Below, piece after piece: positions 10,867-21,190 of a DNA stretch of 64,000 nucleotides. Position 1 is the stretch's first letter, and the number at the start of each line of letters is the position of its first letter. The position numbers were made by a program, and so were the translations under genes. The notes below the pieces were generated by a model, which saw only the letters and a program-made list of their open reading frames with translations, was not told where the DNA came from and did not search any database. Source of the stretch: Allolobophora icterica (taxonomy: Eukaryota; Annelida; Clitellata; Crassiclitellata; Lumbricidae); contig OY744615.1 of assembly GCA_963556255.1 (NCBI GenBank), positions 6,208,716-6,272,715 of the forward strand, read 5' to 3'.

Positions 10867-11930
10867 TTATTATTACTTTACCCCCACAAAGTGGTAGTGA
10901 CCAATTCCCTCTTCCTTTCTGCCCTCTTCTTTCCCTTCTCCCTTCCTGTCGATAAAATTCACCGCCGTTAATTGCGTCGCGTGAACCGATGAGGCCGAAA
11001 TAACGGAAACAACAGAGGCGGTCTTCTGCATGGCCAACATAAACTTCACGTTTATGTTGGCCATGCATTGTCTGCAAGTGCTTGAAGAGTTACGCTGCAA
11101 TGTAGATCTACATGTAATGGCATAATTCCTAAACTCTTCAGCTCAACGATCACTATTCCTCAAACATACAATCAACGGTTTATTCGTTTGTTGTTTTGGA
11201 ACCAACTTCTGTTCCAATGGCCACAATATAAAGGACCAAATCATTGGCAGATTCTTTTACCTGCATGGCAAAAAACCTTGTAAAAGATCTTTCTATCAGA
11301 ACCAATCCGAAACATGAACCCGAGACAAAGAGAATAAAAATTCGCCAAGCTGTCAAATGCACTAGGCCTATACATTGAAGTCTGACATATGGTCTCTTCC
11401 TATATTGATGTTTGTGATGGCATCTTATTACACAACATAAGTAATTTATGTGCCATAATTTCTGTTTTACCTCTTTTCCTCTTCTGCTTTCTCTTATTTT
11501 TACTCTTATGAGTTCACACATACATAGAAGTATGGTTTCGGCATTTTTAAGCTTATACTCCATATGCTGCTGTTTTAAGAGCCTTAGCACCTTTGAAAGG
11601 CGCTATATAAATGTAAATATTAATTCATGCATTACATCATCCTTACTTATACGTTATGTAAAGTTATTATGGCTTTAGAACCATTACGAAAGCTTTGATT
11701 TATGGTGTTTATCACTGCTGCACAGTCAGTCTCCGCCAGAAAAGACCTGCGAACAGTGAACCTCCTATAAATTATACCGTCTCTCCGCTGGAACTTGCTT
11801 CAAACCAAAATCACGCTGTCATGTCATAAAAAATATTTAAGCACACTGAGCCAAAAAGTGGCGCTGACTGTCGTCATCACTTTCAACACCGTCACAGTGA
11901 TGACGAACGTCAATTCCGCTACCATCGATT
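10867..11930. other. non-coding, with one perfect hairpin
   Basis: No gene supported. It contains the foldback at 11027-11067, a LINE/SINE-like tail motif AAAGGCGCTATATAAATG near 11597, and otherwise nothing recognised. Confidence 0.4.
11027..11067. repeat. perfect 18-bp inverted repeat with 5-nt loop
   Basis: TGCATGGCCAACATAAAC at 11027-11044 is exactly complementary to GTTTATGTTGGCCATGCA at 11050-11067, loop TTCAC. No target duplication or MITE ends were recognised around it. Confidence 0.9.
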
Positions 11931-12582
11931 CTTCTTCTCTTCTTTCTTCTTCTTCTCTTCTTCTTCTTCTTCTTCTTCTTCTTCCTTCTTCTTCTTCTTC
12001 TTCTTCTCCTCTTCTTCTTCTTCTTCTTCTCTTCTTCTTCTTCTTCTTCTTCTTCTTCTTCTTCTTCTTCTTCTTCTTCTTCTTCTTCTTCTTCTTCTTC
12101 TTCTTCTTCTTCTTCTTCTTCTTCTTCTTCTTCTTCTTCTTCTTCTTCTTCTTCTTCTTCTTCTTCTTCTTCTTCTTCTTCTTCTTCTTCTTCTTCTTCT
12201 TCTTCTTCTTCTTCTTCTTCTTCTTCTTCTTCTTCTTCTTTCTTCCTTCTTCTTCTTCTTCTTCTTCTTCTTCTTCTTCTTCTTCTTCTTCTTCTTCTTC
12301 TTCTTCTTCTTCTTCTTCTTCTTCTTCTTCTTCTTCTTCTTCTTCTTCTTCTTCTTCTCTTCTTCTTCTTCTTCTTCTTCTTCTTCTTCTTCTTCTTCTT
12401 CTTCTTCTTCTTCTTCTTCTTCTTCTTCTTCTTCTTCTTCTTCTTCTTCTTCTTCTTCTTCTTCTTCTTCTTCTTCTTCTTCTTCTTCTTCTTCTTCTTC
12501 TTCTTCTTCTTCTTCTTCTTCTTCTTCTTCTTCTTCTTCTTCTTCTTCTTCTTCTTCTTCTTCTTCTTCTTCTTCTTCTTCT
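11931..12582. repeat. (TTC)n tract, about 640 bp
   Basis: Almost pure TTC triplets, with phase changes near 12020, 12240 and 12358 that switch the repeated amino acid in any frame. The complement is a (GAA)n polypurine tract. No coding meaning. Confidence 0.98.
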
Positions 12583-12589
12583 AAGAAGG

Positions 12590-13085
12590 CTTAACTTCTA
12601 GGCCTATGAAAACCTACTTCTCTAAGTAATTGACGGTCTAAATGTCCACTCTTATGTAGACTTACTTCTTTAGATTCAGAAGGCCTAAATGACTAGGCCT
12701 ATGAAAGCCTACTTCTCTAAGTCATTGAAGGTCTAAATGTCCACTATTATGTAGGCCTACTTCTTTAGATTCAGAAGGCCTAAATGTCTAGGACTATGAA
12801 NNNNNNNNNNNNNNNNNNNNNNNNNNNNNNNNNNNNNNNNNNNNNNNNNNNNNNNNNNNNNNNNNNNNNNNNNNNNNNNNNNNNNNNNNNNNNNNNNNNN
12901 NNNNNNNNNNNNNNNNNNNNNNNNNNNNNNNNNNNNNNNNNNNNNNNNNNNNNNNNNNNNNNNNNNNNNNNNNNNNNNNNNNNNNNNNNNNNNNNNNNNN
13001 TACTTTTCTAGGTTTAACAAGGCCTAGATGTCTGGGACTACGAAGGCCTAATTGTTTAGGTATTACCGTATAAGGCCTAATGCTC
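12590..13085. repeat. 95-bp tandem repeat with AGGCCT cores, interrupted by the gap
   Basis: The motif AGG(C/A)CTATGAA starts at 12600, 12695 and 12790, giving a 95-bp period; the unit includes CTACTTCTCTAAGT and TCTAAATGTCCACT. Related sequence continues after the gap (13001-13085). The gap therefore probably lies inside this array. Confidence 0.8.
12801..13000. other. assembly gap (200 N)
   Basis: Exactly 200 undetermined bases, a conventional fixed size; the true length is unknown. Confidence 0.99.
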
Positions 13086-13281
13086 TGGGTCTCTGCGCAT
13101 GCTCTTCCTTCGTTCCATTCTGCGGTTGGATCGTGTGGATTTATTTTTAAGGCGGACGTAGATGTATTCATCAAAGACGACACCCGGCCGCATCACATTA
13201 ATTGAATTACGGCGCACGATTTCCTTTCTCCCACACTAAAAGTAAACACGTCACGATTTATATATTATATATTTAAGCGTG

Positions 13282-13325
<44 letters not shown>

Positions 13326-14784
13326 GGCGTCACTGCCCTCTATCTGTCGCCCTCTATCTTTCTGTTTGCGACGTAACTGCCGCATGTCTCAGTCGTTCTC
13401 TATTTTGGTGTTTCTTGTCACTGCTGTATCTCTCTGTGTCGCCCTCTATCGTTTCTCTTTGTTACGTCACTACTGTTTCTCTCTGTGTCGCCCTCTATAT
13501 TTCCTATTTGTGGCGTCAATGCTCTACCTCTCTGTCGCCCTCTGTCTTCCTATTTGTGGCGTCACTGCTCTACCTCTCTGTCGTCCTCTGTCTTTCCTAT
13601 TTGTGGCGTCACTACACTGTACTTCTCTGTCGCCCTCTGTCTTTCCTATTTGTGGCGTCACTGCTCTACCTTTCTGTCGCCCTCTGTCTTTCCTATTTGT
13701 GGCGTCACTACACCTCTACTTCTCTGTCGCCCCTCCATCATTCCTATTTGTGATGTAACAGCTGTATCTCTCTGTGTCGCCCACTATCCGTACTGTATGC
13801 AACGTCACTGCTCTATCTCTATTAGTTGACCTCTATCTCTCTTGTTTGTTACGTCACTGCTGTATCTCTCTGTCTCGCTCTTTATCTTTCCTGTTTGTGA
13901 CATCAATGCTCTATCTCTGTCTGTCGTTCTCTATCGTTCCTGTTTGTGACGTCACTGCTCCATATCTCCTATGTCGCCTTCTATCTTTCCTGTTCGTGAG
14001 GTCACTGCTGTATTTCACTGTGTCTCCCTATGTCTATCTTTTTTGTTACGTCACTGCAGTAACTTTCTGTGTCGCCCTCTATCTTTCCTATGTATGACGT
14101 CACTTTCTATATCTGTCTGTAACCCTCTTTTTTCTGTTTGTTACGTCACTGCTGCCTCACTCTGTGTCGCCCTCTATAGTTCTTGTTTGTGACGTCACTG
14201 ATCTCTCTGTCGCCTTCTATATTTTCTGTATGTTACGTCACTGCTGAATCTCTCTGTCGCCCTCTATCTTTCCTGTTTGCTTCGTCACTGTCTCTATTTT
14301 CTCTTTCGCCCTCCATCTTTCCTGTTTGTGACGTCACTGATGTGTATCTGTCTAAGTCGCCCTCTATAGTTCCTATTTGTGACGTCACTGTCTCTATTTG
14401 TATCGCCCTCTATCATTCCTATTTGTGACGTCATTGTTCTATCTATCTCGGTCTCCTTCTATCTTTTGCTGTGTGTTGCGTCACTGCTGTATCTCTGTGA
14501 GACGCCCTCTACCTTTCCTATTTGTGACGTCACAGCTATATCTCTCAGTGGCGGTCTCTATTTTTCATGTTTGTGACGTCACTGCGGTATCTCTCTCGAT
14601 GTCGCCCTCTATCTTTTCTATTTGTGACGTCACTGCTCTGTTTCTCTGTGTTGCCCTCTATATTCCCTGTTCGTTACCTCGCTGCTGTATCTCTGTGTGT
14701 CGCCCTCTATCGTTCGTGTTTGTGACGTCACTGCTTTATCCCTCTAAGTCGCCTTCTATCTTTCCTGTTTGTTACGTCACTGCC

Positions 14785-14881
<97 letters not shown>

Positions 14882-15391
14882 CCTCCCTCTATGTTTTTTG
14901 TGGCGTCACTGTAGTATCTCTATGTTTCGGCCTCTATCATTCCCGTTTGTGATATGACTGCTCTATCTCTCTGTGTCGCCAAGTTTCTTGCTGTGTTTTA
15001 CGTCAACGCTACACGTGTCTCTCGTGTCGCCCTCTATCTCTCTTGTTTGTGAAGTTACTGCTCTCTCTTTTGTCGCCATGTGTGTTTTCTGTTTGTGACG
15101 TCACTGCCGTATCTCTCTGTGTCGCCCTCTTTTGTTCCTGTTTGTGACGTCACCGCTGTTTCTCTCTCTGTCGCCTTTTATATTTCCTGTTTGCGTCGTC
15201 AGTGCTGCATCTTTCTGTTTTGCTGTCTATCTTTCCTGTAGGCCCTATGTGGCGTCACTGCTCTGTCTTTCTCAGTCGCCCACTATATTTCCTGTTTGCT
15301 ACGTCATTGCTCTGTCTCTCTGTGTCGCCCTCTATCTTTCCTGTTTGTTACATCACTGCTGTATCTCTGTTTCGCCCTCTACTTTTCTGGC

Positions 15392-15692
15392 CTCTTTCTG
15401 TCTCCTCGCATCGTCCACTTCGATCCTCAAACAGATTGGGTCTTTCAGTTCCTCGTTATAGAACAGCTATGGCGAAGTCCCGATCTTTTGCCTCAATTGG
15501 TCCCTTTCTCTGGAACACACTGTCTCCTTCTACTCGCTCTCAAATTTTAATAGGTAACCCCTCGTCTTCGTTTGCTTTCCAAAAGACTTATTTCTTTTCT
15601 CTCGGCCTTGCGCACTTGAGCGCCTCTGAACGGTTCACCCTACTGGAGGCGCTTTATAAATGTTTAAATACAATACAATACATACATTTATT
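15392..15692 (+). pseudogene. LINE 3' end (RT C-terminus) inside the array
   Basis: Plus-strand frame with VPRYRTAMAKSRSFASIGPF then LWNTLSPSTRS, the familiar C-terminal end of Jockey/CR1-like RTs, followed by an AGGCGCTTTATAAATG 3' region and an (ATACA)n tail. Severely 5'-truncated. Confidence 0.75.
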
Positions 15693-15762
15693 GTTTCTTA
15701 CGTCATTGCTGCATCTCTCTGTGTCGCTATTTATCTTTCGTGTTTGTTACGTCGTTGCTGTA

Positions 15763-17416
15763 CAGGATGGGCCAAAAAAGTAACCCCTAGAGGTTTTGAT
15801 AATATTTCGGCCAAAAGTAAGAATTTTTAAATCAAGTTTTACTAGCTGAAAGGTAATTCATATTTAGGCTACGTATAACAGCCAAATTTCACCAAAATAT
15901 TTCAAACGTAGCCGAAGTTATATAATTTTTACTGAGTCCACCAACTGGTTTTTGATGGTCAAAAAACATGTAACGCAACAAAAAGTAACAAAGCACGATT
16001 TTATTAAGTCATATCTCAAATAATTGGCATCAAACAGACTTGATATTGTTTCACAACTTGTGTTCAATGTGTCCACCACTAGAACCCAGTACCCAAACAT
16101 GTTCTGAATTTCTTTGTAAAGTTTAAATGGTTTTGTTGATAGGTCCCAGAGGTAAATCTTCCCATATCAACTCCAATGCGACCTTCAATAATATTCTCTT
16201 ATCGTTTTTGGGTTCGATCGCAGATTGTGGTATTTTTCCAGCATAGCTCCCCACACATGATACTTCAGGTGGTTCAAATCCAGAGAGTTTTGGGGCCATT
16301 GGTCCTTCTAAATGAAACCAGGGCAATTAACATTGAGACAATTTTGCATGAGACGAGCTGTAGGCCTGTGCGCTGGTGCGCCGTCTTGCTGAACGATGAA
16401 TCCAGCTGACAGCAGACGCTCGGAATCAGAAATTAATTCTGGAAGCAGGCGAGAAACATAATATGCAGCATTCACTTTCGCCTTTTTATTAACAAAATGC
16501 AGTCGACCTTTGCCCCCAAACAAATACCAGCCGATACCATAACATGTGGAACGAACGTCTCACGCTCAACGATCAAGCAATCAGGTCTTGCTAAATGATG
16601 TCACATTGACGTGCAGCTACGCTGGTGCCCCGTTTCTTTTCTAAATAATAGTTATAATAATAATAATAATTAAATTTAATGATTTAAAAATTCTTACTTT
16701 TGGCCGAAATATTACCAATTTTTTTAGATGTGACTTAATAAAATCGTTTTTTGCTATTTTTGCTTCGTTACATGTTTTTGGACCATCAAAAAACAGTGGA
16801 TAGGCTCAGTAAAAGTGACATAACTTTGGTTCTGTTTGAAACATTTGAGTGAAATTTGGCTGTTTTATGTAGATATGAATTACTTTCAAGCCAGTAAAAC
16901 TTGATTTTAAAATTCTTACTTTTAGCACAGTATAAATAATTACACAGTACGTCGACTCCTCGCCGCTGCTGCAGTCAGAATGTGTGACATTAAAAATAAC
17001 TAAGCCCCGCCCACTGTGACGTCATTATGTCGTCCGCCATCTTAAAAGAGACCTTTTTACCATGCCGATAAACCCGAAACAATCACATCAAATATTTGTT
17101 AAACGTTAAAACAACATTGAGGACTACACGCCGATACACCGGAATCCATCAAATAAAATATTTTTTAAACGTTGCAACAACATTGAGGACTTCATTAGAA
17201 TTAGCAATATTATTTTTAACGTTAATTTCAGCTTAAATCTATAATTCAAAATGTACGCGACAAAATGGCGTCGTAATGACGTCGTAATCACGTGACCAGA
17301 AAAACTTGTCAACAGCCACCAATGAGAGTCAACGTACTGTGTAATTATCTATACTGTGCTTTTAGCCGAAATATTAGCAAAAATCTGTAGGGGGTTACTT
17401 TTTTTGGCCCACCCTG
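15763..17416 (-). mobile_element. Tc1/mariner element with long inverted repeats, transposase decayed
   Basis: Ends are CAGGATGGGCCAAAAAAGTA (left) and its inverse TTTTTTTGGCCCACCCTG (right). Inverted repeats extend about 300 bp inward. TA precedes the left end; the right flank is CA, probably a mutated TA. The minus strand at 16523-16308 encodes KGRLHFVNKKAKVNAAYYV and FIVQQDGAPAH (second catalytic D) with a frameshifted continuation to 16130 (VWGAMLEKYH-like). It is inserted in the CRE array and holds a MITE at 16927-17358. Confidence 0.85.
16927..17358. mobile_element. 432-bp MITE inside the mariner element
   Basis: Starts ACAGTATAAATAATTACACA and ends TGTGTAATTATCTATACTGTG less one base of symmetry. 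Compared with the mariner's own terminal sequence (CTTACTTTTAGCCGAAAT-like), the 8 bp CTTTTAGC is present on both sides (16919-16926 and 17359-17366). Inside, a GTTAAAACAACATTGAGGAC-type segment is present twice. Confidence 0.75.
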
Positions 17417-18055
17417 CATATCTGTGTGTCGCCCGTCATCGTTCCTGTTTGTGACATCACTGCCCTACCTCTTTCTGTCGCCGTCTATGTTTCCTGTTCT
17501 TGACGTCACTGCTGTATCTCCCTGTGCCGCCCTGTGTCGTTCTCCTTTGTGACGTCACTGTTCTCTCTCTGATGCCCTCTATCTTAACTATTTGTGATGT
17601 CACTTCTACATCTCTCTTTCTCGCCCTCTATCTTTCCTGTCTGTTACGTCACTGCGGCACTCTATGACTATGTCGCCCTCTATCGTTCTTGTTTGTGACG
17701 TCACTGCACTCTTTGTCGCCTTCTATCTTTCCTATTTGTTGCGTCACTGCTATATCTCTTTCTTGCTCTCTGTATTTCCTGTATGTTTGTCAGTGCGCTA
17801 TCTCTCTGTGCCGCCCACTATCCTTCCTGTTTGTTTCGTCATTGCTCTATTTTTCTGTCGCCCGCCATCTTTCCTCTTTGTGACGTCACTGCTGTATCTC
17901 TCTCATTCGCTTTCTATCTTGCCTGTTTGTTATGTCTCTGCTGTATCTCTCTGTGTCGCCCATTATGTTTCCTGTTTGTGACGTCACTACTCTATATCTA
18001 TGTGCCGTTTTATATCTTTCCTATATGTGACTTCACTGCTCTCTCTCTCTCTGTT

Positions 18056-18129
18056 TCTCTCTATCTTTCCTGTTTGCTACGTCACTGCTATACAGCAGTG
18101 ATGTAGCAAACAGGAAAAAAGATAGAGGG
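18056..18129. repeat. foldback of one CRE-array unit
   Basis: TTTCCTGTTTGCTACGTCAC in the left arm is mirrored by GTGATGTAGCAAACAGGAAA in the right arm with a loop of a few bases. It looks like a local inverted duplication at the array end. Confidence 0.85.
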
Positions 18130-18266
18130 GGCTCTGTGTCGCCCTCTATCTTTCCGGTTTGTTTGGGAGGGTTGGATACAGTAATGCATGGTAGCACTCA
18201 TGGCCAGGATAGCATTAGATCGCGGTTCGATACCCGTAATCCTTCTCTAGGACGGTGCCTTGCATG

Positions 18267-18838
18267 CAGTGGCGTAGCTAGCTTTCATAGGCCCGGGTGC
18301 AGAGGGTCTCGCATGGGCCCCTGTTTGGCCCTGTAAGGCCTGTAGCCTTACGCTGTAACCAATATTGCCATGGAGTCATGTGTGTGCCATCCGCCACCTA
18401 GGGCTAATGTCTAAATCAAGGTCTTAGTCAGAGTCATAACATTGCGTGATATTTCGCTATTACAGAGATAAATCAGAAATCAATAACCAAAATTATAGTT
18501 ATTGCGTTCACTCACATAAACTCTGAAGAAATTATGCAATGCGCCCGTCGTGTCTCGAAACGTAAAAACAGTTAAGGTAAAAAAGTTCAGTACGGTGGCT
18601 GGCAGCTGGCTATGCTAAAGCAGTAAAGTATAAGGATGTAATGCCAGTGTGCCGACTGTCGAAACATTCGAACGTCGCAACAACTAGATCTGTCACAAAA
18701 TGAAGTGAATTAGATTAATTGTAAATAGAAATTTTCAACTGTGGTGATAAAACAATTGTGTGATGTCTCTGTGGGCCTCTGGAGGTCGTGGGCCCGGGCG
18801 CCTTACATCCCCCGCACATACGATAGCCTACGCCACTG
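18267..18838. mobile_element. hAT-like MITE, 8-bp TSD CTTGCATG
   Basis: Starts CAGTGGCGTAGCTAGC, ends ATAGCCTACGCCACTG. CTTGCATG is at 18259-18266 and 18839-18846. A GGCCCGGGTGC/GGGCCCGGGCGCC motif sits just inside each end. 572 bp, no transposase. Confidence 0.93.
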
Positions 18839-18882
18839 CTTGCATGGCTGCCAGACCGCATGTTTGATTAAGATCTTGATTG

Positions 18883-19550
18883 CAGTGGCGGCGATCTTGT
18901 CTGAGAGGTGGGGGGGGGGTGCACAAAGTCGGCCACGATCTCGTCGACGACCGTTTTTGGAAAATCTTGCCCCTCCAAAAAATTTTCTGCCACTTCATCG
19001 CTTTCATCTCCGAAAAAAAGTTGATATCCTTTTTTTAGTCCTTCACCTCTTTTACAACTTACACTCTCCTCTTTTTTCCCCACTTCTTCACTTTTTTCCC
19101 CACTTTCATTTCCGCCAATTCATCTCCGAAAAATATCGATTTCATCTCGAAAAAAAGTTGATGACCTTTTTTCTTCACACCTCTTTTACAGCTTTTTCTT
19201 ACACTCTCCCTCCAGGTGTGATATTATTACCTTTTCCCCCCGCTTCTTTTCAACTTTTTCCCCACTTTCATTTTCTCCCACTTTTTCCGAAATTCTAAAA
19301 AACATGTTCCACTCTTTTCTTAAGAATTTCTTCTTACTTTCTGAAACTTTCCGGGGGACACTTCTCCTAAAAAAGTTCTCCTTTACCTCATCTCCTCAAA
19401 AACACAGTCAAAACCCTAACGCGCAATTACATTTCTTCGCCTTTTTGGTGTTTCTTCAAAATCTGGGGGGACAAATGTATGGCGTGTCACCCCCCCACTC
19501 TTAAAGGTGGGGGGACATGTCCCCCCGTCCCCCCATGATCGCCGCCCATG
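18883..19550. mobile_element. hAT-like MITE, 8-bp TSD CTTGATTG
   Basis: Starts CAGTGGCGGCGATCTTGTC, ends CATGATCGCCGCCCATG. CTTGATTG is at 18875-18882 and 19551-19558. It contains a GTCGGCCACGATCTCGTCG block and pyrimidine-rich repeats of CTCCGAAAAA and TTTTTCCCCACTT. The same family in opposite orientation is at 19794-20283. Confidence 0.93.
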
Positions 19551-19689
19551 CTTGATTGTACTGTCGTTTGGCAATCTAATCTTATCAAGGATCCCCCAGG
19601 TAGATAAAAAATTGTCCGGAGACATATAAAAGAAAAAAAATATTCCTGGAATGGCCGAGCGAGTTTTTGCTGCGATATTGTTAAGGAAA

Positions 19690-20735
19690 ACCTAAGTGAG
19701 CGACTGCACTAAAGCGTTGAATAATAATTGATAGACTTTGAAACAGGAAGCTAAGTTCCCTGTTGTCTCCGGAGTTGGTCAGATGCCTATATACATGGGC
19801 GGCGACCCCGGAGGGGTCGCGGGGGACAAGACCCCCCACCTCAAAGAGTGGAGGGGACACGCCATACATCGGACCCCTCCAAATTTAGAAGATACACCAA
19901 AAAAGGTCAACAAATGCAATTGTGTGTGAGGGCGAAAATGAGTTTTCAGTGGTTTTTTTTTTACCAGAAAAGTTGTTTTGAGAAGTGTCCCCCCAAATTC
20001 CAAGGAAAAAAGTAATAAAATTGTGGAAGAGAAGGAAAAAAGTCGTCAGTTATTTTGAAGGTATGATAGTAATTGTGAAGGTATGATTTCTGAAGATGTA
20101 ACGAAAGTAGGTGGAAGACTAAAAAGAAGGTCATCAACTTTTTTCGGAGATGAAAGCGAAATTTTTCGGAGATGAAGTGGCAGAAAAAATTTTGGTTGGG
20201 ACAAGATTTAAAAAAAAAGGTCGTCGACGAGATCGTGGCCGACTTTGTCCCCCCCCACCTCTCAGACAAGATCGCCGCCACTGCCTATATATCTGGTATC
20301 AACGACATGCCTTCATGGCTCTTTGGTCCCAGAGTTTCAATTGCCACAGAAATGAAAATATGTGTATGTGTATACTTTAAGACTTTCCTTGTCGCCGCTA
20401 TATCAGCCGCTGCGCCGGCCACGCTCGCAGCATCTTGGATGTATGAAGCCGCCAGAGTGTCGGCCAAAGTGGCGTCCCAGACAAGGCTTTTACCTGCCCT
20501 TCATGGAATGAGAGTCTGGCCGTCGGGTGTCTTCCCATTGGTAGAGATAGGCCAGGCGATTCTTTCATTGATGGAAAGCCGGCTTTCGTCAAGTTTCGTC
20601 ATATTAGATCGTTAATGTAGCCATGTCTAGCGATTCGGCCAAATCCAGATGGGCAGGTAAGGCCATGTGTGCCCCTCGCTGTAACCATGGCTCCGCACTG
20701 GCATTTGTGTGGCTCGCATGATGCAGGACCCATTA
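19690..20735 (-). pseudogene. LINE relic, copy 3, split by a MITE
   Basis: Minus-strand fragments: KCQCGAMVTARGTHGLTC and ARHGYINDLI near 20715-20620, SFHEGQVKALSGTPLW near 20500, ATRKVLKY and VAIETLGP near 20390-20320, then, across the MITE, TNSGDNRELSFLFQSLSI at 19790-19700. This is the same order as copy 1. Frames shift several times. Confidence 0.75.
19794..20283. mobile_element. hAT-like MITE, 8-bp TSD CCTATATA
   Basis: Starts CATGGGCGGCGACC, ends AAGATCGCCGCCACTG. CCTATATA is at 19786-19793 and 20284-20291. It is an inverted relative of 18883-19550, with the CGACGAGATCGTGGCCGAC block near its right end. Confidence 0.93.
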
Positions 20736-21190
20736 TATTATTATCATTATTTATTATTAATATCGGCGCCTTAGAAGTTATCGAAACAGATGTTATCATG
20801 GAAATGGGCCAGTCTTGAAGTAGACATCTAATCTATGAACTTGTATAGCGCCATCGTAATAATGCCAAAGGCAGCAGCTAGGCCTACAGCTGGCCTATTA
20901 GTAGCTATATTAATAAAACTGCTGTGCAAGGCAAGTCCTGGTGAGTCCAGTCGAAAGCCAAGAAGGGAGTCCGAGGAGACAAGGAAACAGCCTATGGAGG
21001 AAATGAGTCCAGGAAAAAGATGGAACTTTTCTCAAGATGTGAAGGCCGAAACAGACTTGGCAGAATCGTCAACATAAATAATATAAATTTTTTATCATTA
21101 CTAACCCTACTATAGCTGATATAGCTACTATATTTTGTAAAATTCTGATAAAATAGCTGATAAAAATTATAACGGTATTTAAGCGTTGCA
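20736..21190. other. no gene supported
   Basis: AT-rich stretch with an ATT-rich tract near 20740-20760 and an anonymous open frame (20835-21077) without recognisable domains. Confidence 0.35.

Larger units (their letters stand above)
13322..18165. repeat. array of ~49-bp units carrying CRE octamers
   Basis: Consensus unit, in two halves: GTCGCCCTCTATCTTTCCTG and TTTGTGACGTCACTGCTGTA, then TCTCTCTGT. Units are diverged, many keep ACGTCACTG, and at least 17 contain the exact palindrome TGACGTCA (for example near 13949, 14190, 14573, 14725, 15097, 17696, 17881). A (CT)n expansion of the TCTCTCTGT part lies at 14787-14880. The array is interrupted by a LINE end (15392-15692) and a mariner element (15763-17416). 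It ends in an inverted copy of one unit at 18056-18129. A (TA)n tract precedes it at 13286-13321. Confidence 0.93.
18165..19630 (+). mobile_element. SINE-like repeat split in three by two MITEs
   Basis: Pieces 18165-18258, 18847-18874 and 19559-19630 become continuous once the MITEs and one copy of each duplication are set aside. The first piece contains TCGCGGTTCGATACCCG, a B-box-like motif, and AGGATAGCATTAG. The central piece reads GCTGCCAGACCGCATG. Confidence 0.55.

Noticed and set aside
11795..12601. 268-residue protein of Phe/Ser/Leu runs
   Set aside because: It is a translation of the (TTC)n microsatellite; the amino-acid switches follow phase slips.
13279..15783. Several overlapping Leu/Ser/Val-rich proteins of 80-190 residues
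   Set aside because: They are readings of the ~49-bp tandem repeat in all three frames, with no conserved domain.
18741..19298. 185-residue Phe/Leu/Pro-rich frame
   Set aside because: It spans two MITEs and the SINE between them; composition reflects pyrimidine-rich repeats.
20835..21077. 80-residue frame upstream of the pogo element
   Set aside because: No domain, no neighbours or splice context supporting it.
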